This document shows, in pieces, positions 47,216 to 61,162 of a stretch of 64,000 bases of DNA. Both the position numbers and the translations under genes were made by a program. The stretch is from Camillea tinctor (taxonomy: Eukaryota; Ascomycota; Sordariomycetes; Xylariales; Xylariaceae): positions 312,945 through 376,944 of the forward strand of contig MU394054.1 of NCBI GenBank assembly GCA_022578605.1, in the 5' to 3' direction. How positions within the stretch are numbered: position 1 is the first letter of the stretch; the number at the start of each line of letters is the position of its first letter. The notes beneath the pieces were generated by a model, which was given only the letters and a program-made list of their open reading frames with translations, had not been told where the DNA came from and searched no databases.

Positions 47216-48452
47216 TATGTCGATTTAATGTCACCCCTCCCCTTTCCCCCGTTTAGGATTCCACGCTACTACCATTTTTTGTTCTGTTATTCTCGGAAGC
47301 ATATGTACGGATGGGGGATGGGATAGGTTAGGCAAGGAGGGCGTTATGGTTTAAAAAGAACCCCCATAAGATAGCTAGTACTCACTCCATGGCATGGCGA
47401 AATAAGGCGTACGATAAAGAAAAAAAAAGTTCATTATATCATATTTGTAATCCCTCTCTCCCTCTTCTTTTTAGTGGCCTTTTAGATATTGTGATTCGTC
47501 CCCCGAAATTGAAGGACTATATGGGAGACTTTCATCATGTGCTGACGCTTTGAAGCTGTATCATGTGCTGACGAGACGATATGCCTAAAACATTGAGAGA
47601 GATGCAGTTATAAGTGTACGCTTAATAGGTAGGCACGGTAGTGGTTGGCTTCTACCAAGGAGCTAGGTAACAGACGAACCGCATATCAAGCAAGCGAACT
47701 TCCATGTCGACAAATCGAATCACATCAAGCGATTAACTATTGGCTCCAAAATGCAGAAGAAAGGAAAGGAAAAACAGGTTCGGATGTTCATTTTTCGTAT
47801 ATCCACTCTCTGCTCCGTCATGGCTCACTCCGTGTCCTATTCGATATAGTTATTCGTCTCTCTTCTCCATGCCGTTAACTATTTTAACCTCATGCTTTCA
47901 GTTTACCCCCCCCCCCCCCCCTCTAGTCCCCTGTGGTCATTTCCCCCCTGCTCGTATTTATCTACTATACATATAGACAGAACATTCGTCGTGTTCGTTC
48001 GACTGTAATCGCAGCCCGCATATCTTCGTTTCGTCTGCCCTGACCCCCTATTTATTTCATATTCAGACTTCCACCCCTTACTCCTTTACTCTTTTTGTGT
48101 TTTTTTTCGTTCGAATCAAGCCCCCAAAATATTAAAACTGGATTTGATCCCCTTGGCCACTATTTTCTTTAACAACCGCGAAAATAAAAATTAAGGAAAG
48201 AAAAAAAAGGGGGCTCATAATGCAGTATATGCAAAGCGTAATGCCATATGCGAAGTGATAGAGCCGTGCATGTGTAAAAGGAATGAAAACAATTCGAGTA
48301 TGCAAAGTGCATAGTATCGCCAACATACCTGAACAAAGGAAAACGATAGAAATGGAACGAAGTTTTTAATGTATAGCGAACGATCTGGATTGTCCTCCTC
48401 AATTCAATCCATGTAGTATCCTTTCAAGTCCGACCCCGTTGAGGTGATTTTC
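47216..48452. other. 3' flanks of converging Rmd1-like and 1150-residue genes
   Basis: No gene supported. A 16-base C homopolymer lies at 47906-47921. Frames at 47645-47976 and 48132-48402 are AT- or T-driven and show no domain. A TCATGTGCTGACG word occurs twice, at 47533-47545 and 47561-47573. Confidence 0.45.
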
Positions 48453-51400
48453 TCATTTTCCGTGCAACTTTTCTTTCAAGTAAACGACGGCGGCATAACC
48501 GGAGCAGCATTGCGTGGTCATCCCATGTCCACACCAAGGACATTTCACCATAGTCGTGATAGCAGCTGAAACGCCGAGCAGCTTGTCCTCTACGATAGAG
48601 TCGGGCTTGGCCATACATTCGTAAACTCGAGATGGCATATCGTGGAAGAATTTACAGCTGCAACACTCGACAAGCATTTTAGCAAGGGGTTCTGCTCGTC
48701 GGTCTGATGAACCTGCACTCTTGATACTTCCAGATGAATTCTTTTGCGTGTGCTGTGGCCGCAGCGCACGGGAAGATGAGCTGGGAGGCACTGGGGCATT
48801 TTTCCTGGCCTCTTGTAGATAAGCGGCACCGGGCGAAACAATAGCAGGCGTATCTTGGCTGTCGGAAGTGTTATTCCGGGGCAGCTTCAATGCCGACTTT
48901 CGAGGGAGTATTTCATCACTATGTTCCACTGGCGGTGAATTGGGAAGGCTCGCCGGAGCAGCGCTCTGTTTTGCATTCTTCATGAACAATGGTTGATTTC
49001 CACGGAAGGGGAGATCATGCGTGGAATGAATGTCGAGTGCGGATCGCGCTCGTGGTGGTAACGTGATTTTGTCTGGTTTCCTATTCATACGCCTTTCTTC
49101 ACCGATCTTTTCCTTCCCAATATTTGCAAATGTCACCGAAGTAGGGCTAGCTACTAATGATGGCGTAGATGTTACCAATTCTTTAACTGTGATAGGTGTA
49201 GAAGAGGTCTGGTCATCGAGATCGATTGGCATTGCGGTTCTGCTCCAACTATCATCTTGGACCTTGGAGTTTCTCCCAGTAGATCGGGCTTCACGTATGG
49301 CCCGAGGTTCTAGCGGCGGAGGTCGATGGCTTTTCTTGGATCCCGTTTCCTCATGAGATACACTCAGCCCGGTCAATGTATTCTGTGATCCGTCGGCAGA
49401 ATACGGCACATTGCCCTTGCGGGATTGTGGCCGCGAACTATCTGGGGTAGTCAAACTAGAAGGCGAAGGCGGTGCATCTTCGTATGTGGAAGATGATGAT
49501 CTTTCTGATGTGCTATGGCTTGGTTCCGTTTGGTGTGATTGAGAGGTAGAGGTACTCGCCGTTTCAAGTCCTGCCAGAATCCTCGCGGCCTTAGGTGAAA
49601 TGCCTAGGCGCTCGAAAATGGGCAGGTCGCTATCCGAATAATGTGCAGAAATCGCAGGTGAGTCTTTCGGCTTTGGTTCACCTGATCCTTTGCTTGTATC
49701 ATTCGTATGCGATATAACGATGTGGTGGGCGTCCCTTTTTGCCTGTTCCCTTAGGAGTGAAGTGCTCTTGATACCATGGTTAAGGGGGTGGTTCCTAAAA
49801 AAGTCCTCTGTATCATCCCTATCATCCGCCGCTTCCAGAATTCGACTAGGTGGCAATCTGTCTTCAGACGGGGCGCGAAGCTCCAGCGATGGCGGCGCAT
49901 ATGATTCGTTGATAAACGCGAAGTAATCGGCCGAATGTTCCTGTGGTACTCCTGACTGTTGTGGCGGAGCCGGTTTCGCGCCCTTACTACTTAGCATACG
50001 TCGGCCGCGATCTTCCACAAATTCGTCGATTACCTCTGTAGTAAATGCTCTTCCAATGGTAGAGGATTTGGCCGAATCTGAAGATAGGGCAGTTTTATTG
50101 TTTGTCTCGGACGTCAGGCGTTCCTTGTTCCTAGATGGTGGACGAATAGTTGAAGCATGGGTACCAATAGAGATTTCATCATCTTCTTGTTTATCGCCGC
50201 TATGTTTGACATCAAGCCGATCTGTTTGAGTTCTCGCGGAATATTGCCCGTCTGTTCGCTCATAAAAGGACGTGCCAGGTGACGCCTTGGGGTCCGCTCT
50301 GAGATCTTTTAGAGTTTGAACATATCCATGGGGCTGGGCATCGATTTCTGTGGGTATTCTATTCCGGCTTTTATTGGCACGATCGTCGACCCGACTAGAG
50401 ACATCAGCATGGGGTCGTTCTTGCTGCGATAATCTATCTGTCCGGGATTGTTTCTCCTGGGCCATAACCCTGGCCATGACGGAATCTCTCTTCGAAGATT
50501 GCGTAGGCTCTGGTTGGACCTGAGAGCCATTTGACCTCACCGCCGCGGGCGACTCGCGATCACTACTGACATCTCGGGGCTTGCCTGCTTGAATTCGAGT
50601 CTTACGCGCACGTGGAGCGATTTCAGGTCCAGGCTCGTTCGCTACCTGCTTGGATTTCGAAGGAAAATTAAATTCGGCGACTTGATGTGCAGGCGCCACT
50701 GCTACTTTGACTTCCTCATTTCGCTGGTCATGGAGATGAGTATTTGGCGCAGTTTTGACTTCTTCCTGGGTGGGCTCAGCTCCTCGTGCACTGCTCGGGC
50801 GTTTCTTCTGGCTATCTTCACCATCTTCGGCTGGGCGATAGTATAAATACGAGGGTCCTTTTAGCTTGTTCAATGTAGACGAGAGCAAAGATTGAGACCG
50901 TCCATGGCCAGCACCAGGTAAATACCGAGACAATGGGGGTCTTTTGTCTTGAGAGGAATTTGAGTGGCTCGAAGCCGAAATGGCGGATCTGATAGACGGC
51001 GGTTTGAGAGCGTTTGTGGAAGTCGGGTCTGCTCCCCGAATGGGTCTATTATCATCAGCGTTTACATGGGGAGTCTCCATGAGCTTCTGCACGGCAGAAA
51101 CATTCCCATGCTGCAGTCGGAAGCCGGATAGAAACCCCTTGCTTTTGGGTTTTCCATTAGCCTCCTGAATTGGGGCCTTTGGAGCAGGCTGATGATTGGT
51201 CATCTTGTCTTGCAGTGCAGATTTTGGTGCACTTGAGCTTTCGTTCTCGGGCTTGACGTAGCTCTCCAGCTGTGGAGCCGATCTTGAACGATCCGTAGCT
51301 GTTAGTGGTTTTACACTTTGCATATCAAGCGGAGGGGCTTTGCTCAACCGGTTGCCCTTTTTCTTCAGGAGATGTTCTCCTTTCTGGTCTTTCTTATCTT

Positions 51401-52034
51401 CGTCTGCACCCCGCTTCTTAGGCTTTTTCTTCTTCTTTTGACCGTACTGTTCCCAACTGGGTGACTGGCAGATGGACGACTGGTCTGACAAGTTCAGATC
51501 CTCCTCTTCAGGATCTGAAAATGTTACCGTCCTGGAACGCTCCTCCTTCACGGGGTCCTTTCCAGAGGGCTGGCTGGCGAGAGGTCCATCTGTCCCCTCA
51601 TCCAAATCTTGGGTTGGGGATGGGGGGATGGATATGGAGAGGGACGGTAGGGCAGAGCTCCGGCGTACGGCCTTCATTATCTGGGTTTGGTGTGAAAGCG
51701 GAGGATGAGAACTTAACCGCCGAGCCTTAAACGGAGGATGATTTGCATTGGCGGAGGGCGAACTTGTACTTGGCGGCGAGCTTGTCGTTGGGGCCTGAGT
51801 GTGCCGGGTGCGCTGCATCTATAAGGTGTGAGAAGACGGCCTGTTAGTGGTGGAGAGGAGTGTGGAGGGGGTAAAAAGAAGGTCATGTCGCGCTCTATGG
51901 GTTCTATGCGATCTACGAGGAGGGTTACATGCCGGAAAATAACATACCTTAAACATTTTCTCCAGTTCCAGCATCCGTAAAAAGCTATCAGACCGAGGTC
52001 GCTGGTCCGGCTTGGATTCCTGCACTCTGGGCAT
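48453..52034 (-). CDS. Uncharacterised 1150-residue disordered protein with a C-terminal Cys/His cluster
   Basis: Two exons (52034-51948, 51818-48453) joined in phase 0 across a 129-base intron. Exon 1 gives MPRVQESKPDQRPRSDSFLR and a short predicted helix (RMLELEKMFK). Residues 30 to about 1070 are Ser-, Pro- and Lys-rich low-complexity sequence with many phosphorylation-like sites and a Lys run (QKKKKKPKKRG). The last 80 residues are compact and probably bind zinc: Cys at 1081, 1082, 1084 and 1097, then CPWCGHG at 1122-1128 and CC at 1133-1134, followed by a helix-like end. The CPxCGHG pattern resembles zinc-ribbon knuckles. I do not recognise the family or any function; the architecture fits a scaffold or regulatory protein. 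Confidence 0.85.
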
Positions 52035-53027
52035 ATTGAGGATTACGCGTCAAGTCAAGAGTAGAACAACCTCAATAATTACTCGGGAGGTGAATCGGCT
52101 TGTCAGGGGTAGCTCCAGGTCGGAGCGAGACGGGGGGCAATGCGAAGCGCACTGGGACGAAGGGCCGGGTCACCGCAGTGTAGAGGAACCGGGTTTGCGA
52201 ATGAGCCGAGCCAACTAGGTCTTTTGTTTCTTGCCCGACGAGGTAATAATAGTCCGTCTTATTGGCAGGCAGCGAGTGACAACGAGTTGGGACTCAGGTA
52301 GAGGAGAAAAGAAAAAGTGAATATATCCCGGGAGTCTTGGCTGTCTAGATGCGCATGTCGATATAGCCGGCGTCTATTTTGGTCTCGGGTCCAACCAAAA
52401 AAAGTCGATGGCCACATGTATTCCTGGCAAGAATCCTGGCCGCTTCCTTCTTACTCAAGTTAGTCGAATAAGTATGAGAAATTTTATAGAAGCGAGTGTA
52501 GTCTGGCTAGGCTGCTCAGAAGAATCTTTGACAAGCGAGTGACGGTTTGGGGGGGAAACGAATAGGTATCGTCGACGTATTAGTTCTATAGAGCTCGACG
52601 GACCACCAGCTGGGGACTATTAAGGGAAAAGGTACATGCAGTTGTAGGTCGTAAGGTAGTATTATACGCAAGTACCAAGACACTAGGTTTAGGGATTAGA
52701 TAAACAAATACAACTTATACTGAACCACATTTAGAGCGAGGGTAAAAAAAAAATAGAAACGAGCGCTTGGGAGACAGTAAAAAAAAAGTAATAGAAGGTA
52801 AGGCGGATTGGGGGAGAAGAGGAAGGTTGACGAAGCGAAGGCGTTTGTCTTCTGTGTTTTAGTGGAGAGGGGGAGGAAATATTCAATCGGTCATTGTATT
52901 GTACTGTATGCACCTATGAATGCTACCTGCAAAGAGAAAAGACGAAAAAAATAAATATTTGCAGGGGGGATCCATGATGACCAACACGAGATGGAGGGAC
53001 AGCAACGTCCTCTCTCTTTCTTTCCCT

Positions 53028-53062
<35 letters not shown>

Positions 53063-56000
53063 AGAAGCCTGGTAATAGATGCATGTATGTGTAAGAGTAG
53101 TACTACATACGTAGAGGTTACAGCTTGGTACATGAAGTTGGTTGGTTCAACTGGTGATGGTGCACGTACCTCATTACTCAATTTGACCAGTATTGCACTA
53201 AAAAAAGAGACTACGAGACAAAGAGCAACCACTCGCAGGCCGTATAAGTTGCCTTATTTGGGTTAGATCGTACTAGTAAATGGGTAGCCAGGTAGGTACC
53301 TTTAGGTATGGAAGTGGGCGTTGGGAGGGAAGAGCCATCGTGTATGTAGGTTAGCTGGTGTCATCTACACTGTGACCTATTCTACAGACAGTGTTTGGTA
53401 CCTCTACTACCTCCGAAGGTACCTTAGGTAGCTTTCGCTCATGTATTCTATCTAACCAACCTAGGCAGATCTCGCCATGAATCAATACTGTTGCATCACG
53501 TCGAATGATCATATCCTTAGGGACATGGTGGAAGAACAGGTTCTTTAGGTAGATAGGTAGGTAGGTGAGAAATTAATACACTACCTACTATAGCCACTAC
53601 TATCCCCTCGGTAGGTTGCATCTGAGCAATATTTATCTTCCTTTGCTCTAGGTTAGCTTTTTTTACTCCTTCATGGTCAGAAATGACTGCAGATATGATG
53701 ACGAACCTAATTGTCTGAGCCACGACACAAATCTTGGGTGAATTTCGCATGTTCGGTGTTACGTACGATGGCGGTGTACTTAGATTAATGTGTACATGTG
53801 TAATGAATTTCATATTCAAAACGCATCGACCTATATAATAGGTGAACAGTCTAGCGTCGGTAGACATCAATACCACTAATAATGCTATTTAAAGAGTTTA
53901 AAGGTATGTAACTACTAGTAGCCTTTGACAGTTGGTTAGTAGCACGGGATCTACATACCTGCTAACTTAAACACACTTGGCTGCCTTACCTAATGGTTCC
54001 AGCCGAGCGGTTACAACAGAACCCCACTCTCTAAGCTGCTGGAAGTGTGCCGTTTCCTAGGCTTTGCTAGGACAGGCAGACAGGCTGCTGGTCAGGGCAA
54101 TATTTTACGCTAGCTTTTCGCTAGTGCGTACGGAATATCATCCTTGCCAATTCACAGTACCTAGTACTGCTACCTTCTACTTCCTACTACCTTTAGGTCA
54201 AAGCTATTGATTAAAAAGATCCGATATCAGGAGACTTTGAGAGGCCAAGAGTGAATATCTGATCAGAAACTATCTTCCAACTATAATTGACTACTTATTA
54301 GTCTCTCAATTTGAGAGAAAAAAAAATACCGAGAGGGAGAGAAAAGAACGTGTTAGGTACCACCTACCTTTCCCCTCTTCGCCTCGATCGTTCGGTTTGT
54401 TACGGCATCCTTTGAAGTCTGCAAAGATCTAGAATTTAACAGTGTGGACTAGACACCTAGGATGGGTCGTAATTCTCAATTCGCTGATTCTATTGCATCT
54501 ATATCGCATAGGAACAATTCTGGAAGGCACTCACATCACATCAGTTTGTCTTGGCTGCTGTGCATCGCATATTCTTGGCTTGTGACGACCTAGCGTTATA
54601 TTCTTCATTTGTGGCGTCAACACCATTCCATTAGAGCTCCCTTCCCCCCAATGGGTTGCGCTAATTGAAAGGTTTGTCCTCGGGTGTGAAAGAACATCGA
54701 TGAGATCCGATGACACGATTCCTGCTACCTGTTCCCTCGGGAAATATTGCAGGCAAGCAACCACAACTCGTCTGTTTATCCGTCTCAGCCGATCAGCCGC
54801 TGGGTGACAGCCTGCTTCGCTATCAAGTAAGATGTCGATATTCTTGACATGAATTGATGTAGTCAGCAGCCTACCGCTGCAGGTTTCAATGTCTATATCT
54901 TATCTAAGAGTTGCATGCATACGCAGGTAATGCAATGATGAGATACTTAGATCTAGCCGCTACCCGATATTTGACAATACTAACATGAAGAGCGTTGAGT
55001 TAATTGCAGCCCATGTAAGACTTGAAATTGGAGAGTTGAGGTTTAAGGTTGGTTGGTTCATAACTACCCAGGTAGCTTACCAAACCTATAATGCCTCAAT
55101 ATAGGTCAACCAGGTACGAAGTAGTGGAGGCACATCCACGCTTAGCATGACTAATCCTAGGTTACATGTACCTAATCCATGTACTAGGTATACCTACCTT
55201 GCTCTGGTCTTTTTCCTACCGTCCGCGCATGGTTTCCGGTGGCACAAACGCATGCAGCAGAGTCGCCGAACATTGAAGTATTGAAATACCTAAAAATCAT
55301 CTCCCCGGTCGAAGATTGGTCCTAGGTATAAAGGTTGGGGCGGAATGGGCACCTACCCGTGTGGCAGTGGCGTGTTAGACAACATAGCTAACAGGATATA
55401 ACGAGCCAACGAAATTCTTGCGGCTCAAGCATACATGACTTAGAGCTGCATATGTATTGGGTTTGCGGGTTACTAACTAGGCCTCAGCAGCTCTCGTATT
55501 CCAGCGGTTGGTGTCTTGGCTGCCGTCCCCAGACAGTGCCTTTTTGTCTGTGTGCATATAACGTACGGTATGCTGGACAGGAAACAGGAAGAAGCTACAT
55601 ATTAGAACAGCAGCCTGTCTACACGTGGCTCGCTGGCCCCCGGTACGTAAAAATAGGTTCAGGGAACAGAAATTCCAGGTTTTGATATACTCTATTGTGT
55701 TGATCTTAGCTTGATCTAACGTGATGCGGTCCATTTAACTACCCTAACCTGAACATTCCGCAACTCACACATGCACAACACTTATACACACCCAGGTATC
55801 CACTTCGTTGGGTCAAGCCCCAAACATTCCAATACTTACGACTCTCTCCCTAAAAACCATGTTCAAAGGATCTAATTAAAGAAATAGGCCACTTAGTCTA
55901 TTGCTGAGTGTTATATATGATGCTCTCTTCTGGTGTATCTACACTCTCATACTTTGCATGCCTAATACCCAAGTTCCGTCCAGATGCCCATCACCAACCC

Positions 56001-59000
56001 AATAACAGCAGTCCCCTTGTTCGCACTAACCTAGTTGAAATCTCTAAGGCCGGCTCACTGCTAGTAACATATCCCTTAATTCACTGAGTTTAACTCTTCA
56101 TGAGGACTACCTTATACCAGCCAGCGTTCAAGAAGCCCTGTTGTAATGTTGTAAAAATATTGGGTCTATGGGAATGAAGTAGTATCGTAGGCGCCGGCGT
56201 TACCCGGTAGCTTCCGGTAGCTGAACGGATAGGATAACCCCGGCCATTGTGTATGGTGTCGAGGCCTACACTCGCACTGACATCCCAGATGTAAGTAGTA
56301 TCCTATATGAAAGCTTATTTAATGCTTCATTCTATATTAGAGAGTATTGGCATGTAGGTTAGTTGAAAGGACTGATGATAATAACATATGATTAGGTAGC
56401 AATTAAGGTTGATTCGATGTTACATGTTACCGCATAAAGTTACCTAGCAAGCTTTGACTTGACACAGGAGGTAACTTCCTCCATCTGCTCTTACGTCATA
56501 TATACGTACATATATACTATGTACCTACACGGTATGTACCTAGGTACTTGGCTACTGACAAAAACCCTCCAGCTCAATTAAAAATATCTAGACTTCTAGA
56601 TTTGTGACTCAAATTTCAGTTGACAACACCATTACCGCTATAGATCCGCAGTACCAGGTTTCTACATTCCCCAACCGCGGCCAACCCACCTAACGCCATT
56701 ATCTGCCTGGTTTTCGTCTTATTATCGATAGCTGTTATAAGCATACAACTCATGTATGGATGGTTAGCTGACCGTCCTACCCGCATGGATCACACACAGC
56801 TGTGCACTCGCGAGCACTACCTCATGTGGATATCTGCGTCAGCAACTTAACATGATCTTGTCATCGGATTCGGCAGGACTCCGAAGGGCCTTGTTGGCAC
56901 CAGCTGCTGCGCATGCTAACCCAGGAGGCTCCCGAGGCCAACCTGTGGTTTATCCGAATCCGAACCATCCATATTTTCGGAGCGCGAAGCCCAAGAAGCC
57001 TCTGGCAAAATTATATCGAGAACGAAAACACAAATGTCTTATTATTCAGCTATTACTATATTCTATGTACCACACGATCGTGTCTGACATCTAATAAGCC
57101 ATCGGCTCTATCTCATAGGCGAGAACACCTGCTCCGTTCATTCATGATCTGAACCATGTGCTGGGCAGATTCGGAGATCGCTGTATCTTCATCAGACTTG
57201 GCACAGCAAGCTATGGCCCCGATATTTCCCGCATTGGTCTTTGTGACAGATCGAACCATTGTCTAGACCGACGTTGCCATCGTTCATTCTATCGCCGCGT
57301 TAGCTCCCGCGCCTGGGTAAATAAAAATTCTACGACTCTAGTACTACACTGAGCTCCACTTCGCACAAATATCATATCATCACAACGCAGGGAAGTGTTG
57401 AGCAAACGGTGCAGTGCACACAACACGAGAATAGACCGCTTACGATGTTCCAACGAAGTAGCGTGAGAGAGCGTTGGATCCGATCGGTTTTGTAGTCCAT
57501 GCGCTACATAACGAAGAGGCTGATCTGCCGATGACCGGACGGGGATGTACCCCAGATCTGCACGATTCAGGAACATGTCTATATTAACTACCTTCACACC
57601 ATTAGGGCCAGCATTAACGCCCAACCCGATGGCAAGGAAACACAGGGATAATCAGTTGGCAGGCGAATCGAAGATGCCCGCGAATCTACCCAATCGCAAC
57701 CCGAGGACAACCCAGCTCCCACAGCACGTGGTAGATGGCGGTTTATTTTACCACGGAAAATTGTGAAAACATGGGGAACCGCGAGCCAGCCTGCTGGCAT
57801 ATAGTAGGGCCACGCGTTTGGAAATCGAAAGCCCGACAAGTATCGGCCACATGTCGGCGCTGTGGGCAATTTTAGCCGGTATAGGTACAGGCCTGCAGGG
57901 AGCTCCCATGCCAACAACTTTTTCTGGTACCTACTCGTCCTTGCATCTAGAAACCCTCTGACTCTAGGTCTTTTCAGCGTCCCACGGCATATCGTTTGAT
58001 CCACTAAGCGATGCGCTATGAACCCGGGAAACCATGATAGGGTCCCATCTGTCCATTTTACGGAATCGATCCAGATACAATTTCAGCCGGCCAATTTCCC
58101 CCCTACGCCAAGGGAGGAATACATATTTATTCATGAGCCAGCCTACCAGTATCTGAATTTCCATTACCTTATACTATTACATCCCGTTCCCGCAGAGGTT
58201 AGTTCTTCGCTGCTCGCAGCCTATGACCTGAGCCATCCTGAGATCGTGCTTTATCGTTGCTTCTCAGTTCGGGCGAGCCTACCATGGTCTCGCTTATCCA
58301 GGGGGCTGTCTTTTCGTTTTCCGACCTCCGATCATATTGACCGAAAATACGTCCTCGCATGAATGGAAATCATGGGAGGGCAAAAAGAAGCAAAACCGCC
58401 GACGGTCCATACATCTGTGGTTGTACTATACGCCCTGTCGCTCACCGTATCATGCCCTAGCTACATATTTGCGGCCTAGAAGACGCGAAAGGCCACAGGT
58501 CTAGAAGCTATGAAAGTTCTAGTTCATCTTCTCATTTTCTTTGAGCATACAACGGTGGTATTCCGCTAACGTCCGGCGCGTAGCTGCTGAACTCGCAGGG
58601 CATACTGCAGAGTAGAAAAAACCTTCTTGTCCCAAATTCCTTTTTTTTTTCGTCATTTCTCTTTTCTATTTTTATCTAATCCCTTCGGGATCTTAATCTG
58701 CGCAAATGCTTAACCTAGCTTGGCTTTCCCGCTAATACCGTTTACCGGTTCCCATAGCTGCAGGATTGGGCTTGATTTAATTAATAAGTAAGCTCTTGGT
58801 AGCCGAGGGACGAGAGGAAGCGGTAGTCGGCACGCACGGCGAAGGCGAGCTCAGTTTTCTCGGACGAAGAAAATAATGGTCAAGACGGGAGAAAGAAAAA
58901 AAAAGTCAGCTGTAGATGCGCCACTACGTCGTGGTGGTGGTGACGACGAGGATGAATGGTGTGCGATAATTGCAGCATGAGCAAAGAAGCACGCCAGGGT

Positions 59001-59844
59001 TCTAGATTCAAATTCGAATTCGTTGGGCCTCATCTGGGGTGGGCCTCGAGCGGGGAACGAGGTAAGCGAGAGAGCATCAAGCTCACGAATGGAATCGATA
59101 TGCGAAGGCGTGAGAGTTCTGGTGATGGTGGGCGACTGTCAATGTTTTTGAGGGTAGAGAGGCCTCTCCCTTTCAACTTGTGATTCAGAACCGCCGCGCT
59201 ATCGCGACTAGATGATGATGCAAGTGCTTTTCTAGAGGGGAGCGTGGCTCATCACACTTGTGAGCGAAGCCATGGACCCTGAAAACACGATCATCGGCCT
59301 CGACAATACTGCACACACCGTAACAGGAAGGAGACATTTCAGTTTCCTTTGCATTTCACACAGATAATAATCTAATCGAGAGAGAAACAGGTAGTTGTTC
59401 GTGCATTCACAGATGGGGCAAAGCCCATCCCTGAACCCTCAATTCCGGACCCTGGAGAAAGGTAAGTTTTATGCGGTATACACGCAGTTCGCTTCAAGCA
59501 CCACCCCTTTTCTTTGACCATCTCTACACATCTCTTCCCCTTCTCTATTCTACTGCACAATCATTCTCGTATTTAACGCAGGGACTTCAAACGCGAGAAG
59601 ACACGCTAGCAAAAAGCATGCCTCTAGGTAGAACAGACAGACGATAGATAGACCAGACGCCGGCTTTTTGCGCTACCTTGAACTGAAACGACCGAAGTAG
59701 AAATAGAGTTAAAACCGGTCTAGCCTTGCACTCACTCCCTTCTTCTTCTCCATAACCAGCATTCGATGCCGCAGCCTAACAATGCAGTGGGGGTGATATA
59801 CTGGGATTATTGTCCTTCTGCCTCTTTCACGACCCTTTCCTTAT
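52035..59844. other. 7.8-kb stretch without a supportable protein gene
   Basis: The left 400 bases are the presumed promoter of the 1150-residue gene. A 30-base T run lies at 53031-53060. AGGTAGGTAGG and TACCTAGGTA-type words recur at 53286-53300, 53418-53430, 53550-53566 and 56536-56547. Frames at 56852-57152 and 57289-58362 are longer than average and less AT-rich, on both strands, but none shows a domain and they overlap each other. The segment 58850-59600 is again moderately GC. Nothing here could be assigned to a named transposon, RNA gene or origin. Confidence 0.5.
53031..53060. repeat. T30 homopolymer
   Basis: Thirty consecutive T on the plus strand, preceded by a CT-rich tract. It could be the poly-A end of an old retroposed copy read on the minus strand, but no target-site duplication or coding remnant was recognised next to it. 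Confidence 0.9.
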
Positions 59845-61162
59845 TTAAAACTTGTAGACCTGATCCTTCGAGTAGCCCAGCTCCTTGAGAATGCCTGTCA
59901 GCTCGCCCTGGTCGGCAGGGCTCACCTTGTTGCCCGAGACAGCATTGTAGAGGCCGGGAGGTCCGCAGACGAAGACCTTGATGTTGCCGCTCTTGGGCTC
60001 GGGCAGGACAGTCTTGAGCAGGTCCTTGGTGATGAAACCCTTGCCGCCGGCCCATTCCTTGGGAGGCTGATCGAGGACGTAGAAGGCGCGGAAGCGCTGG
60101 GGGTAGGTGTTCTCGAGCTCCTGAAGCTCGCGCTTCAGGAGGATGTCGTCCTCGGTCACGTTGCCGAAGACGAGAGTGACCTTGGTCTTGTCTTCGGGGT
60201 TCTTGAAGATGGCACGTAGTAGCTGGTACATGGGCGTGATGCCCGTACCGCCGGCCACCAGCGCGATGTGCTCGTGCTTGTTCGCCGACCACGGGTACTT
60301 AGGCAGGGGGCCCTTGAAGTCGATCCGCTGTCCCGGGATCATGTCGTGTAGATGCGTCGACATGGGCCCGTTGGGGTACTTCTTCACGATGAGCTCGAGG
60401 TAGCCTTTGGCGTCTAGTGGTACGGGAAAATCAAGGTGTTAGCTCGTCACGTAGGAGCTCTGCGGTAAAATCCCGCAGCAAAGCCGCAGCAGAAAAGAAC
60501 ACAGCAAACTCACCCTCATCGTTCGTGGGCGTGTACGGCCGCAGAGTGGCCTTCTCCGCGCCGGGGGCCTTAAACTTGGTCAAGAGGGCGCTGGTGACGA
60601 CAACGCCAGAGACCATGTCGTCCTCGGGCAGCTTGAACACAAGCCTCTTCGTGTTGTGGTTGATAATCTCGACATCCTTTAGCACTAGCGATATGAAGCC
60701 CTGGTCGCCGCCGGTGAAGGCCTTCTTGGGCTCGCCAGTGGCGCTGGCAAGGGCCTCCTTCGCCTTGCCCTCGACCTTGGAGCCCGATGAGCTGTAGAAA
60801 TACGCGCCGACGCCGACGGCGCCCCCGGCTCCGGCGAGGTAGAGGAGGGTGTTGGATCCGCCCTTGGCGGCGGGCTCGGTGGCGTAGTTGCGCGCGTTGA
60901 AGAGGGCCGCCTGGGGGTCACGTTTGTGCGTTAGCAGCGCCAATTGAGTGATATGGTATCTGTGGAGTGCATATATGTATATATATGTGTGTATATGGGT
61001 GCGTCGTGTGGGTAGTGGTTGTATTGGGTGCGAGATCGGGGGGAGGGTCGACGACTTCGGAGCTCCGGGGAAATGGGGGAACTCGGGTCAGGTACAAGAA
61101 TCAGTTTATCAACTTACGCGCTTCAGCGGCTGAACCGCTCTGAATGCTGATCGGGAGAACAT
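59845..61162 (-). CDS. mcr1: NADH-cytochrome b5 reductase, mitochondrial Mcr1 type
   Basis: Protein of 336 residues from three exons (61162-61118, 60910-60514, 60413-59845), introns of 207 and 100 bases. Exon 1 ([15 protein letters not shown]) plus the start of exon 2 forms an Arg-rich mitochondrial presequence, followed by a membrane segment ([20 protein letters not shown]). Catalytic motifs: FAD-binding RPYTPTND from residue 139, NADH-binding [10 protein letters not shown] from 202, and CGPPG at 297-301. The order and the length match yeast Mcr1, which sits in the outer membrane and intermembrane space and passes electrons from NADH to cytochrome b5 or ascorbate radical; fungal forms also support ergosterol synthesis. 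The first intron has a CTAAC branch site, and the leader before 61162 is A-rich. Confidence 0.95.
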
